DNA of 64,000 bases from Paraburkholderia bonniea (GTDB taxonomy: Bacteria > Pseudomonadota > Gammaproteobacteria > Burkholderiales > Burkholderiaceae), in assembly GCF_009455625.1 (NCBI RefSeq), contig NZ_QPEQ01000002.1, positions 858,807 to 922,806 of the forward strand, read 5' to 3'. The position numbers and the translations under genes are program-made. The notes below the pieces were generated by a model, which searched no databases, was not told the origin of the DNA, and worked only from the letters and a program-made list of their open reading frames with translations. Each line of letters begins with the position of its first letter. Position 1 is the stretch's first letter. Of the stretch, positions 35,558 to 44,891 are shown piece after piece.

Positions 35558-35632
35558 ATGCGATCCATTCTTTTATGGCTGCTGGGTGTGCCAATTCCGA
35601 TCATTATTTTGATTGCTTTGTTCGTGCATTAA
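35558..35632 (+). CDS. 24-residue hydrophobic membrane peptide
   Basis: ATG at 35558 lies eight bases after AAGGAG. The product MRSILLWLLGVPIPIIILIA plus LFVH is almost entirely one membrane segment with a central P-I-P turn. The strong ribosome site, the AT-rich promoter region before it and the tight position 41 bp before the next gene argue that it is translated. I recall similar very short hydrophobic peptides being annotated in proteobacteria, but the function is unknown. It may be co-transcribed with the following membrane protein. Confidence 0.65.
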   Translation: MRSILLWLLGVPIPIIILIALFVH

Positions 35633-35673
35633 TTTTCAAGTCTGTCCACCGTGAATCAGAAAAAGGAAATGAC

Positions 35674-36561
35674 ATGCAGAATACTTCGCCAACTACCGTA
35701 TCTTCCACCCCCCTGGGCAGTGCCGAATCCTCGCGTTCCGCCGTCTCCTGGGGGGCTGTCATCGCCGGTGCCGTAATCGCGGCAGCGGTGTCCGCCATGC
35801 TGATGTCAGGCGGAACCGGTCTGGGCTTTCTGTCTCTGTCTCCGTGGCGTAATGAAGGCGCATCGGGGTCTGCGCTTGCCGTCGGCACAATCATCTGGCT
35901 GCTGCTGTCGCAAATCATCGCGTATGGCGTGGCCGGTTACGTCACGGGCAGGCTACGCACCAAATGGACGGATGCCGCTCACGATGAGATCTATTTCCGC
36001 GATACCGCTCATGGCTTTCTCGTCTGGGCGTTGAGCGTGGTGGTGGGCCTGGTGCTGCTGGGCTCCACCGTAGCCTCGGTGGTTTCGGGAACGGCCAAGG
36101 CCGGGGCCTCGCTGGCGGGCGCGGGTGCAGGCGCAGCGAGTGCCGTGGCCAGTCAGGCAGACACACGGCATCTATCGCTGGACTACTTTACGGATACGTT
36201 GTTACGCCCGAATGATCCAGCTGCATCAACCAGCGCAGGCGATGTGCGGCAAGAGGTCTCGCGCATTCTGACGCGCAGCATAGCCAGCGGCCAGTTGAGC
36301 AGCGACGATGAAAATTATCTGGTCAAGCTGGTCGCCCAACGCACGGGCGTAGATGAAGCAGTGGCCAGACAACGGCTGTTACAAGTCGAAGAGCGGGCCA
36401 AGCAAGCCGCGCAGCAGGCAGAGCAAACAGCACGCGAAGCCGCTGACACCGCCCGCAAGGCCGCCGCCGCTTTCTCGCTTTGGGCCTTTGCCTCGTTATT
36501 GATCGGTGCGTTTGTGGCGAGCTATGCCGCAACCATCGGCGGACGGGCCCGCGATCGCTGA
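35674..36561 (+). CDS. Hypothetical multi-pass membrane protein
   Basis: The start MQNTSPTTVS at 35674 follows AAAAGGAAAT; the longer frame overlaps the small peptide gene and is rejected. It is 295 residues: three hydrophobic segments in the first 165 residues (AVIAGAVIAAAVSAMLMSGG; GTIIWLLLSQIIAYGVAGYV; FLVWALSVVVGLVLLGSTVA), then an Ala/Gly-rich stretch. A soluble part follows with a long Ala/Glu/Gln-rich coiled coil (KQAAQQAEQTAREAADTARK), and a final membrane segment. Similar proteins in Burkholderiaceae are annotated only as membrane proteins. A scaffold or stress-related envelope role is possible but not shown. Confidence 0.78.
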   Translation: MQNTSPTTVSSTPLGSAESSRSAVSWGAVIAGAVIAAAVSAMLMSGGTGLGFLSLSPWRNEGASGSALAVGTIIWLLLSQIIAYGVAGYVTGRLRTKWTDAAHDEIYFRDTAHGFLVWALSVVVGLVLLGSTVASVVSGTAKAGASLAGAGAGAASAVASQADTRHLSLDYFTDTLLRPNDPAASTSAGDVRQEVSRILTRSIASGQLSSDDENYLVKLVAQRTGVDEAVARQRLLQVEERAKQAAQQAEQTAREAADTARKAAAAFSLWAFASLLIGAFVASYAATIGGRARDR

Positions 36562-36793
36562 ATTCAGCAGGAACCTCAGCGAGGCAGAGATTTTCCAGGC
36601 ACTGTCTGGAAAATCTCCACCATCTCCACCACCATCACCGGCCAGGCGCAATAAAACACCCATACGCTGGCCGGTTTGTTCTTGTCTCTGGTTTTTGCCT
36701 GGCTTTTACCTGTCACGCGTCGAAGCTGGCGAACCGGAAAGCACCGCCGCAGTTTTTAGCGATCCAGACTAAAGCCCGCGGCCACTCTATCCC

Positions 36794-37642
36794 CTATTGC
36801 GCAGCGCGCGTCACCTGGTACTGTTCACCTAGCCCGTCCACGCCAAGCCGCACGGCTTGTCCGGGGCGCAGGTACACCGGGTGCGGCTTCACGCCCATGC
36901 CAACACCGGGCGGTGTGCCAGTCGAAATCACGTCCCCCGGTTGCAAGCTCATGCACTGCGACAAGTACGACACCAGCTTCGCCACGCCAAACACCATGGT
37001 TCGGGTGTTGCCGTTCTGGTAGCGATGCCCGTCCACTTCGAGCCACAGGTTCAGGTTTTGCGGGTCTGGCACGGCGTCGCGTGTCACCAGCCAGGGGCCA
37101 AGCGGGCCGAAGGTGTCGAACCCCTTGCCCTTGTCCCATTGACCGCCCCGTTCGATCTGCCATTCGCGCTCGGAGAGGTCGTTAATCACGCAATAGCCTG
37201 CGACGTAATTCAGCGCGTCGGCTTCATCAACGTATTTCGCTGCTTTGCCAATGACCACGCCAAGTTCTACTTCCCAGTCAGTTCTGGTCGAACCGCGTGG
37301 AATTTCAATGCCGTCGTTCGGGCCTGCGATGGCGCTGGTCCATTTGTTGAATACCACCGGCTCGGATGGCACCGGCAAGCCCGCTTCGGCTGCGTGATCG
37401 GCGTAGTTCAGTCCGATGCAGACCAGCTTTCCGACCTGGCCGACACAGGCACCAATCCGGGGCTCACCGGGCACCAGCGGCAACGATGCCGGATCAAGCG
37501 CGCGCAGCTGCGCGAGCGCCGCATCCGCCAGCACCTCACCCGCAATATCAGCAACCACACCGGATAAATCGCGGATACGGCCTTGCGCATCAAGCAAGCC
37601 AGGTTTCTCCTGACCTTGCGGCCCATAACGAAGCAATTTCAT
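36794..37642 (-). CDS. Fumarylacetoacetate hydrolase family protein, likely 2,4-diketo-3-deoxy-L-fuconate hydrolase
   Basis: The start MKLLRYGPQGQEKPGLLD at 37642 gives 282 residues, the usual length. FAH-fold segments include CIGLNYADHAAEAGLPVP (~residue 73), KWTSAIAGPNDGIEIP, the metal ligands in DWEVELGVVIGK, GYCVINDLSEREWQ, KGFDTFGPLGPWLV and QPGDVISTGTPPGVGMG. This subfamily cleaves 2,4-diketo-3-deoxy sugar acids to pyruvate and a small acid. With the lactonase and sugar dehydrogenase upstream on the same strand, the best match is the last step of non-phosphorylated L-fucose breakdown. Ureidoglycolate lyase is a common misannotation of this family. Confidence 0.85.
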   Translation of the reverse strand: MKLLRYGPQGQEKPGLLDAQGRIRDLSGVVADIAGEVLADAALAQLRALDPASLPLVPGEPRIGACVGQVGKLVCIGLNYADHAAEAGLPVPSEPVVFNKWTSAIAGPNDGIEIPRGSTRTDWEVELGVVIGKAAKYVDEADALNYVAGYCVINDLSEREWQIERGGQWDKGKGFDTFGPLGPWLVTRDAVPDPQNLNLWLEVDGHRYQNGNTRTMVFGVAKLVSYLSQCMSLQPGDVISTGTPPGVGMGVKPHPVYLRPGQAVRLGVDGLGEQYQVTRAAQ

Positions 37643-37969
37643 TGTTGTTTGTCCTTCCAGGTTTGATCTGGGTGAAAGCGCAGTGGCCTGATGCGGCCGG
37701 CGCTTGTCAGTCACGTGGATGCCTGCGTTGCTGTCACAGCTCGCACTGGCCAGCCCGATGTCCTGCCTCACTTCACCTCATCGTGCCGTGCCATGCCGTA
37801 CTGCGCCCTGTAGCAGTCGTCAGAACATCAGGGGAGCGGTTTTGCCCGCTCGTCTTTTTATCATTTGCGCTCGTGGTTCACGTGCTGCCAGAGCCATACC
37901 GGGTATTGCAGCGCCCGCTCAATACAGGCCGCTTGCGGATGTGTTACAGGCGGGATTTACAAGCGGACA
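37643..37969. other. 327-bp gap inside the fucose gene cluster
   Basis: No intact gene is visible. In complete clusters a dehydratase and an oxidoreductase may lie near here; I could not recognise remnants of either. Confidence 0.5.
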
Positions 37970-38803
37970 TTACAACCGGTAGAAGATCCGCGCGTTGCCA
38001 CCGAAGATCGCATCGCGCTCCTGCTCCGGCAGCGCCGCCAGCAAGGTACGGGCGCTGCCGTGCCAGCGCAGGTAGTCGCCATTCAGATTCAGGACGGGCC
38101 AGTCGCTGCCCCACATCAGCCGTGCTGGGCCAAACACCGTCAGCAAATGCTCGACATACGGCCGCAGCGTGGCATCCGTCCAGCCAGGAGCGGCCTCCGT
38201 GGCGAGCCCGGAGAGCTTGCAGTACACCTGCGGTAATGGTGCAAACCGGTTCAGCGCCTCGGCCCATGCATAGCGCTCCATGCCGCCCGCACGGATCGGC
38301 GGTTTCGCGCCGTGGTCGATCACGATGCGCAGTGCCGGAAAACGCGTGGCAAACGCCGCCAGCGCCGCAGCATGCTGCGCAAAAATCAGGGCATCGAAGG
38401 CCAGATCGTGGGCGATCAGCGCTTCGATAGCGGGTACCAGCGCTGGGTTATTGATCCAGTTGTCGTCAGGCAGGTCTTGCAACATGGGCCGCACGCCCTT
38501 GAACCGGGTATCAAGCGCAAGCTCAGCGATCAATGCGGGCGCGGCCGGATCAAGCAATGGCACCCAGCCCACCACCCCTGCAATGGAAGCCTCACCACGT
38601 GCCACGCCTAACAGGTAGCGCGTTTCTTCGAGAGTGGGCGCGGCCTGAATCACGATCGTCTGGCCAATGCCCGCGCCCTGACGCAAGCCAGCAAGATCCG
38701 ACGGGCCATACGTGCGGTACAGCACCGGCTGGTCGGGAGTCAGCCAGCCATAGTCGTTGCGGCTGGGGTTCCAGTAATGCTGGTGAGCGTCGATGTGCTG
38801 CAT
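37970..38803 (-). CDS. Amidohydrolase family lactonase, likely L-fucono-1,5-lactonase
   Basis: The protein has 277 residues of the amidohydrolase_2 (COG3618) type. It starts with the metal motif IDAHQHYWNP, followed by GVVGWVPLLDP, FKGVRPMLQDLPDDNW, the catalytic-side VIDHGAKPPI and the C-terminal MWGSDWPVLNLNGDY. Members of this group open sugar lactones such as L-fucono-1,5-lactone. It lies four bases from the aldo/keto reductase gene upstream, so the two form an operon in which the reductase makes the lactone and this enzyme opens it. Confidence 0.88.
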   Translation of the reverse strand: MQHIDAHQHYWNPSRNDYGWLTPDQPVLYRTYGPSDLAGLRQGAGIGQTIVIQAAPTLEETRYLLGVARGEASIAGVVGWVPLLDPAAPALIAELALDTRFKGVRPMLQDLPDDNWINNPALVPAIEALIAHDLAFDALIFAQHAAALAAFATRFPALRIVIDHGAKPPIRAGGMERYAWAEALNRFAPLPQVYCKLSGLATEAAPGWTDATLRPYVEHLLTVFGPARLMWGSDWPVLNLNGDYLRWHGSARTLLAALPEQERDAIFGGNARIFYRL

Positions 38804-38806
38804 CGC

Positions 38807-39955
38807 TCAGAGCGCTTGCAGGGCAAGCGGCATGGCCATCGCAGCGTGGGCGTCATGAACGTCATGAGGGGACGTTAAATCGCAGGAAGAAAACGGCTGA
38901 ACAGCGGGAAGCGGTGCGCGAGCGTCGATCAGTCCAGCATCACGCAGCGCGCTCCAGAACCCGGCTGGCAGCGGGTGCTCGAATGAGTTCTGGTTCTCAC
39001 ACACCTCAGCCACACTGCGCGCGCCGCTCAGCACGCTCACCACGGCCGGATGCGCATACGGAAACTGCAGCGCCGCCGCCGCGAGCGGTACCTCATGCTG
39101 GCGGCAAATCACCTCCAGTTGCGCTACGCGCTCAATCACGCTGGCAGGCGCATTCGCGTAATTAAATTTCAGCGCGCCAGCGTAGGTGCGAGCGGGCGTG
39201 ATGCCATGCGCCAAAATCCCTGAGTTAAACGCGCCCCCCAGAATCACACTGATCTGCCGCGCGCTACAGGCAGGCAGCAGCTCATCGAGCGCGGCTTGTT
39301 CCAGCAAGGTGTAACGCCCCGCCAGCAACGCGCAATCGAGGTCGCACTCGTCCATCGCCGCAAGAATCACCGCGCTTTCGTTCACACCCAGGCCAATCGC
39401 TTTCACCGCGCCGGAATCGCGCAACCGCTCCAGTGCGCGGAAGCCGCCGCCTTTAATCAGTTGCTGCCAGTAATGCGGATGGTGCTCACCATGAGTCATG
39501 TGGCCGATATCGTGGATCAGCACCAGATCAATTTCGACGATACCCAGCCGTTGCTGACTGTCTTCGAACGAACGAAAGATGCCGTCGTAGGTGTAGTCAT
39601 AGCGGGCTTCAAACGGGAGCGGATTGTCCCAGCCTTCGCTGCCGTCATAAGGGGTCGTGCGTGGCACATAGCGGCGTCCGACCTTGGTGGACAGCACGTA
39701 GTCTGCGCGGGGATAGCGCTGAAGCGCATCGCCCAGGCGGCGTTCGGCCTTGGTGTGGCCGTAATGCGGTGCGGTATCGAAATAACGTATGCCAGCGTCC
39801 CAGGCAGCATCGACCGCCGCATGGGCATCGCGCGCCGCCAGGTCACGGTAGAGTCCGCCCAGCGCGGCACTGCCAAGGCCCAGGCCGGTCAGTTGCACGG
39901 CACTGCGGCCTACGTAACGCCGTTGTCGGGTTCTTGAGCCAGACATATCGGTCAT
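38807..39955 (-). CDS. Aldo/keto reductase, likely L-fucose (D-threo-aldose 1-) dehydrogenase
   Basis: The protein has 382 residues with the aldo/keto reductase barrel. The catalytic set is visible as DTAPHYGHTKAERRLG (Asp, Tyr), STKVGRRY (Lys) and DLVLIHDIGHMTHG (His). The N-terminal GLGLGSAALGGLYR and the insertion-rich size are typical of D-threo-aldose/L-fucose dehydrogenases, which oxidise L-fucose to the lactone with NAD(P)+. It is first in a three-gene cluster with a lactonase and an FAH-type hydrolase. The fuconate dehydratase and 2-keto-3-deoxy-L-fuconate dehydrogenase needed between them are not in the window. A start nine bases inside (MSGSRT) is possible. Confidence 0.87.
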   Translation of the reverse strand: MTDMSGSRTRQRRYVGRSAVQLTGLGLGSAALGGLYRDLAARDAHAAVDAAWDAGIRYFDTAPHYGHTKAERRLGDALQRYPRADYVLSTKVGRRYVPRTTPYDGSEGWDNPLPFEARYDYTYDGIFRSFEDSQQRLGIVEIDLVLIHDIGHMTHGEHHPHYWQQLIKGGGFRALERLRDSGAVKAIGLGVNESAVILAAMDECDLDCALLAGRYTLLEQAALDELLPACSARQISVILGGAFNSGILAHGITPARTYAGALKFNYANAPASVIERVAQLEVICRQHEVPLAAAALQFPYAHPAVVSVLSGARSVAEVCENQNSFEHPLPAGFWSALRDAGLIDARAPLPAVQPFSSCDLTSPHDVHDAHAAMAMPLALQAL

Positions 39956-40932
39956 GAAGCGTCTCCGCTAATTTTTTATGTTCTTCATGGGGGATGCACG
40001 CCCCCAGTTAACCGGGCATGCGGATTAAAGCAATTGCGCTAACGGCTACAACAGGATCAACACCAGACACCGCACCGCTCGGGCAGGCGGGCTGGCAACC
40101 TGCCGCTTGCCATCGAGGGTCCTGCCTCAAAAGAATGTGTCACCGCTCACTGCTTGAGTAACAAATGAGTAACAAACGGCATGGGGTCAGTTGACCCGTC
40201 ACGCTGGCGTGAGCAGCTAGATTCATTCAGTTGGGAGTTTGTCCGGCGCAGGCTGGGTTGATGTCATGCCCGCTGGACTTTGTTTGCAAGTCAGCCGAGG
40301 TGCTCAGCCAGACCCATTGCGAAATAGCGCTTCAGGCGCACCCTGAACGCTGGTGAATGGTTATTTCCGTTCGCCAGCGCCAGGGTGTCCATGTCTGCAC
40401 TACCTTGCGCCACTACGTGCGCTTCGTCTCCTTCCACGCTTTTTTACGTCCTACGTGCGGTTGTCTGCCGTACCACCATCGTCACCTTGTCATGCGCCGG
40501 TGCGACTTCGGCAGCAACCACGGGTGCCTTGTCTGGCCGTTGCCGCGTCTAACGCGCAGCTGATCGCGGCCGGAGCCAGGGGCCCTACAACCTTGCGTTG
40601 AGCTCTCAGGTTCTGCAAGTTGTTCATGTCGGTGACCGGTTGCCCCGAATCACCATTCGAATTGACGAGGCTGAAAGTGCCAGACCGAAGCGTCCGGCGC
40701 GCTTTCTCAAAATTAACGCGCCGCTATTCATAAGTGAACGCATTATTCATATGCGAATAGACTCCGTCAAGAAGCATGTTGGTTTCAGATCCCAGGACTT
40801 TCCCTGATCCCGGATGCTCCGCTCGCGCCACAGGCGTTTACACTCACGCGCTGCACGGCGGGTTGAAGGCAGCAACATGCGCTGCACAACGACCCGTTCC
40901 AGCACCCATTACTCAACCGCACCGGCACCACC
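39956..40932. other. 977-bp divergent intergenic region, fucose cluster / IclR regulator
   Basis: No supported gene. Small dyads occur (GGGTCAGTTGACCC near 40183; TCACGCTGGCGTGA near 40199), and two IclR-like sites lie at 40727-40757. The 40330-40600 part has open frames on the + strand but no recognisable protein; it may be decayed coding DNA. Confidence 0.5.
40727..40757 (+). promoter_or_regulatory. Two IclR-like operator half-palindromes
   Basis: TTCATAAGTGAA (40727-40738) and TTCATATGCGAA (40746-40757) follow the same dyad pattern TTCATANGNGAA with 19-bp spacing. The second extends to TATTC...GAATA. They lie about 175 bp before the IclR-family gene and face the divergent fucose genes, a usual place for such an operator. 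Confidence 0.5.
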
Positions 40933-41742
40933 ATGGATCAACTGGAACAGGACAGGGACGATGCCGAGCGCTATCGCGCTCCGGCACTGGATAAAGGTCT
41001 CGATATTCTTGAGTTGCTGGCCCAGCAAAAAGACGGCCTGACGCGCGCGGAAATCACCCGGCAGCTTGGCCGCAATGCCAGCGAGATCTACCGCATGCTG
41101 GAACGGCTGGTCGCACGCCAATACGTGACGCGCTCGGCAGGCGGCGACCGCTATTCGCTGAGTCTCAAGTTGTATGCGCTGGCGCACCGCCATCCGCCGA
41201 TGCAGCGGCTGATTGCCGAAGCCCTGCCGCTGATGCAGCGCTTTGCCGATCAGGCGGAGCAATCGTGTCATCTAACGGTGTACGACCGCGGCAATCTGCT
41301 TGTCATCGCTCAGGTGGACGGGCCCGGCGCGTGGGGTATCTCCGTGCGCCTCGGCGCCCGCGTCGGGCTGATTGGCACGGGCTCCGGGCGCGTGCTGATG
41401 GCGTTTCAGGCCGATGCACAACGGGCTCATATGCTCAAGCAGCACACCACCGTGAAAGGTGAGATCACCCTTGATATCGCCGCCATGGAGGCCCTCTGGA
41501 ACGAGGTGCGCCGCCAGGGGTTTTCACAGAAGGACAGCCAGCAGACGGTCGGCGTGATTGATGTCACGTACCCGGTGCTCGGGCCCGCTGGCCAGGCGAT
41601 TGCCGCGCTGACTTGCCCTTATTTGCGCCGCATTGATGGCTATACCGCGCCTACGCTTGAAGCGGCGAGCGCGTTACTGGCGGCAACAGCGGCTGAACTG
41701 TCGCTCATGCGCCAGGCGGATGCCGCATCCGCTAGCGAATAA
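40933..41742 (+). CDS. IclR family transcriptional regulator
   Basis: The protein has 269 residues. The N-terminal winged helix (ALDKGLDILELLAQQKDGLTRAEITRQLGRN, about 18-75) is followed by the C-terminal effector-binding domain with LTVYDRGNLLVIAQVDGPG, GSGRVLMAF and the typical Y-P-V-L-G-P-A-G-Q-A-I-A-A-L-T stretch. It is divergent from the fucose-type oxidation genes, with two operator-like dyads between, so it probably controls them in response to a pathway intermediate. Whether it activates or represses cannot be read. Confidence 0.93.
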   Translation: MDQLEQDRDDAERYRAPALDKGLDILELLAQQKDGLTRAEITRQLGRNASEIYRMLERLVARQYVTRSAGGDRYSLSLKLYALAHRHPPMQRLIAEALPLMQRFADQAEQSCHLTVYDRGNLLVIAQVDGPGAWGISVRLGARVGLIGTGSGRVLMAFQADAQRAHMLKQHTTVKGEITLDIAAMEALWNEVRRQGFSQKDSQQTVGVIDVTYPVLGPAGQAIAALTCPYLRRIDGYTAPTLEAASALLAATAAELSLMRQADAASASE

Positions 41743-41978
41743 GACCGCCGCGAGCGTGAATGTCCCGCGCTCTCGGCGCCGCCATCGGGAACCGCCACCG
41801 GCAACAGCACGGACGAGCGAGCCATGAAACGCTCTAAGCCGCCGAAGAGTTTTGCACGCGAACAAGGTGGTCATCCGGCGTGAAAACGTTAGAATGGCGG
41901 CCCGCTTAAAACCCCGCCGCACGGCTTAGGCCGTGCGCGCCAATCCCACACCACCACACCACTCCATCCGATACCGCC

Positions 41979-42521
41979 ATGGCCAAACTTCTGACCGATC
42001 CCGAATTCCAGCGTTTTTCCGAGCTCCAGCAAAAACAGGCGAGCTTCACGATCACTAGCGAAGAGGCCGATGAACTGCGCGATATCGTCGCCCGCGCGCA
42101 AAAAAAACGTGATGACCGCGCTGCAGCCATGCAGGCTATCGAAGCGCATCTTGAGCAGTTCGGCATTACGCCCGACGAGTTGTTCTCGCCCGAGCAGATC
42201 GGTGAAGCCGCCCGCGCGTATGGCCTGATTCCAGCCAGCAAGAAAGAGCGTGTGCTGCCACCTTCTATCAGCTTCAACGGCAAACCTTACCCATGGACTC
42301 GCAGCCTGCCCGACGAAGTGCGTGTGCCACTGTTCGAGGCCTTCAGCGCGGGGTTATCAGTGAAAGACTTCATCGCTACGCCGAAAGACACCCTGCGCTG
42401 CGCCGCCGCCATCGCGCGTCTGGAGCGCGAAACCGGGACGGTTTATGCCGCCGCCTGGCTCGATGAGCTAGCGCTCGCCCGGCATCAAGTGGATGAGGCC
42501 GCCGCCAGGCTCGCAGCCTGA
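41979..42521 (+). CDS. Conserved hypothetical protein (180 aa), unknown
   Basis: I do not recognise a named family. The product is soluble. The N-terminal ~60 residues are Gln/Glu/Lys-rich and helical (SELQQKQASFTITSEEADEL, then ARAQKKRDDRAAAMQAIEAH). A central segment FNGKPYPWTRSLPDEVRVPL recalls the aromatic/basic loop of H-NS-like proteins but lacks their signature, and a helical C-terminus follows. A strong bidirectional terminator separates it from prfC. The gene is likely real from codon use and a good start context. Confidence 0.72.
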   Translation: MAKLLTDPEFQRFSELQQKQASFTITSEEADELRDIVARAQKKRDDRAAAMQAIEAHLEQFGITPDELFSPEQIGEAARAYGLIPASKKERVLPPSISFNGKPYPWTRSLPDEVRVPLFEAFSAGLSVKDFIATPKDTLRCAAAIARLERETGTVYAAAWLDELALARHQVDEAAARLAA

Positions 42522-42572
42522 TGTTCTGGTTTAAGGCCTTGGCCTGATGGATTAGCGTCAGGCCAAGCGCAC

Positions 42573-42610
42573 AAAAAAGCCGCGTGATTCGTTTCTCACG
42601 CGGCTTTTTT
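42573..42610. terminator. Bidirectional terminator between the 180-aa gene and prfC
   Basis: Arms AAAAAAGCCGCGTGA and TCACGCGGCTTTTTT with an 8-nt loop provide T-runs in both directions between two convergent genes. Confidence 0.93.
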
Positions 42611-42669
42611 GCTGTTCAGTGCGGCCGTGCGGCCCGGTTGCACCGCACCACACCTACCCTCTGCCCGGC

Positions 42670-44271
42670 CTACATCGTGCGCCGGAACGGCGCTCCGGAA
42701 TGTTCGCGCAACTCGTTAAACACGATCTTCGGCCAGGCCTTTTGCGCTACCTCGATCTCCGAGACGTGTGACGCCAGATAGGTTGGCGCATCCGATGCAT
42801 CAAAGGCAATCCGCGCGGCGTAAGCATCGCTAAAACGACGCAATTCGGCGGCATCGTCGCAGGTAACCCAGCGTGACATCCGGTAGCGCGCGGGCATGAT
42901 GCGCACGTCCACCTTGTATTCCGTGGAAAGCCTGTGCGACACCACTTCAAACTGCAACTGCCCGACCGCGCCAAGAATCATCGAGCCGCCATGCACTGGC
43001 CGGAACACCTGAATCGCCCCTTCTTCGCCCAGTTGCTTCAACGCTTCACCGAGTTGCTTGGCGCGCATTGGGTCGACCACTTCCACCGTCTGGAAAATTT
43101 CCGGGGCAAAAAACGGCAGGCCGATAAATTGCAGCGCTTCGCCTTCGGTCAAGGTATCGCCCAGGCTCAGTGTGCCGTGATTGGGAATCCCGATGATGTC
43201 GCCGGGATACGCCTCGCTAACCGTTTCGCGCCGCTGTGACAAAAACGTGACGACGTTATTGGCGCGGAACATCTTGTTCGAGCGCGTAACTTTTAACGCC
43301 ATGCCCCGCTCGAAATGCCCCGAACACACGCGAATAAACGCAACCCGGTCGCGGTGTGCCAGATCCATATTGGCTTGCACCTTGAACACCACACCGGTGA
43401 ACTTCGGCTCGTCTGGCAGCACCGGACGCTGGAGCGTCATACGCATCGACGGCGGTGGCGCCAGATCGACCAGCGCATCCAAAATTTCCTTCACGCCAAA
43501 GTTATTGATCGCCGAACCGAACAACACCGGTGACTGCTGGCCCGCCAAAAAAGCATTCCGGTCGAACGCGGGCGTGGCACCGGTAATCAGGTCGATTTCG
43601 TCTTTGGCCCGCACCCAGCTCTCGCCAAACCGGCTCAAGCCTTCGTCGTCGCTAATCGCCTGCAGGGTTTCGACAGCACCGCCAGCCGTGTCTTGCCCAG
43701 CACGGAACACTCGCACCTGATCGCGCTGAATGTCATAGACGCCCTGAAACGCTTTACCCATGCCAATCGGCCAGGTAAAGGGAATCGCCGCCACCCCGAG
43801 ATGCTGTTCAATCTCATCGAGCAGCTCAAGCGGCTCACGCACTTCACGATCGAGCTTGTTAATAAACGTGACGATGGGCGTGCGGCGGCTGCGGCAGACT
43901 TCGAGCAGTTTCAAGGTTTGTGCTTCGACGCCATTGGCACCGTCGATCACCATCACGGCCGCATCGACGGCGGTCAGCACACGGTAGGTGTCTTCAGAGA
44001 AATCTTCGTGACCGGGCGTATCGAGCAGATTAATCACGGCGTTGCCGTATTCGAACTGCATCACCGAGCTAGCGACCGAAATGCCACGCTGCTTTTCGAT
44101 TTCCATCCAGTCGGAAGTCGCGTAGCGGTTGCTCTTGCGGCCTTTCACTGTGCCAGCAATCTGAATCGCGCCCGAAAACAGCAGCAGTTTTTCAGTCAGT
44201 GTGGTTTTGCCCGCATCCGGGTGGGAAATGACTGCAAAAGTACGGCGGCGTTTGAGTTCGGAGACTGACAT
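42670..44271 (-). CDS. prfC: Peptide chain release factor 3
   Basis: The start MSVSELKRRRTFAVISHPDAG at 44271 gives 533 residues, the normal RF3 length; the longer frame is rejected. The GTPase motifs are present: G1 SHPDAGKTT, G2 RGISVASS, G3 DTPGHEDF and G4 NKLD (TFINKLDREVREP). They are followed by translational GTPase domains II and III and the RF3 C-terminal domain. RF3 uses GTP to remove RF1/RF2 from the ribosome after termination. Two copies of the GGTGAG-N6-CGGGA motif lie in the gene-free DNA upstream of the gene. Confidence 0.97.
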   Translation of the reverse strand: MSVSELKRRRTFAVISHPDAGKTTLTEKLLLFSGAIQIAGTVKGRKSNRYATSDWMEIEKQRGISVASSVMQFEYGNAVINLLDTPGHEDFSEDTYRVLTAVDAAVMVIDGANGVEAQTLKLLEVCRSRRTPIVTFINKLDREVREPLELLDEIEQHLGVAAIPFTWPIGMGKAFQGVYDIQRDQVRVFRAGQDTAGGAVETLQAISDDEGLSRFGESWVRAKDEIDLITGATPAFDRNAFLAGQQSPVLFGSAINNFGVKEILDALVDLAPPPSMRMTLQRPVLPDEPKFTGVVFKVQANMDLAHRDRVAFIRVCSGHFERGMALKVTRSNKMFRANNVVTFLSQRRETVSEAYPGDIIGIPNHGTLSLGDTLTEGEALQFIGLPFFAPEIFQTVEVVDPMRAKQLGEALKQLGEEGAIQVFRPVHGGSMILGAVGQLQFEVVSHRLSTEYKVDVRIMPARYRMSRWVTCDDAAELRRFSDAYAARIAFDASDAPTYLASHVSEIEVAQKAWPKIVFNELREHSGAPFRRTM

Positions 44272-44452
44272 CGGTGCAGGAATGGCTCGTGGAAGAGGAC
44301 TGCCCTGGCGGGCTGAGAACCGCGAGGAGCGGCGCTTTGCCCGAAATCGGGACCAGCCTTGAAGGTGGCAGGACGCCGATGATACACGCAACCTGCCGCA
44401 CTACCCGCAGGTGAACCGTGACGCTGGATACGAGGGCAGCAAGCGTATCAAA

Positions 44453-44469
44453 GGTGAGTGTTTGCGGGA
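44453..44469 (+). repeat. Dispersed origin-array motif, distal copy 1
   Basis: GGTGAGTGTTTGCGGGA, matching all 11 fixed positions of the motif in the 62.6-63.9 kb array, and preceded by AAA as in many array copies. Confidence 0.8.
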
Positions 44470-44801
44470 CCAGTTCGCGCGACGAGCCGAGAGAATGCTG
44501 AAGTGCGCCGCCAGGGAGCGAGCATGGTTTGATTCAGGCCGGGTATTCATCCTGAGCATAGCCGCCAGAAGCGCGTACGAACTCACTATCCCGGACCTTG
44601 AAAAAGCTCTATTGAATCGCTTAAACCCTTATCTGGCATGCCTTTTGCGTTTTTCATCGCAGCGCTTTCAGCGCTCGTTTGCGCAGGTATGCATGCCATC
44701 TCATAACTGCTTGCCCAGCCTCATCCGGTATCGCTACACGTGCTGCATGCGCTACACGCCATGGCCTACCAGCGCAGAAAAACGGCTCGCGGCTGCTTAA
44801 A

Positions 44802-44818
44802 GGTGAGGGTTTTCGGGG
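44802..44818 (+). repeat. Dispersed origin-array motif, distal copy 2
   Basis: GGTGAGGGTTTTCGGGG, identical to the array copy at 63089 and also preceded by AAA. It is 349 bp from distal copy 1 and in the same orientation. Confidence 0.85.
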
Positions 44819-44891
44819 GGGCTGAAGTGGTGCAAAAACCCGCGATGCCGGACTCACTTCAAATCAGGCGCATGGCTGGTTATGCAACGGG

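Larger units (their letters stand above)
44272..44891. other. Intergenic DNA upstream of prfC
   Basis: 620 bp holding the prfC promoter and two motif copies (44453-44469, 44802-44818). Open frames over it have no recognisable product. Confidence 0.6.

Noticed and set aside
40353..40601. Open frames in the fucose/IclR spacer
   Set aside because: No similarity to known proteins, no good start site; composition suggests decayed or non-coding DNA.
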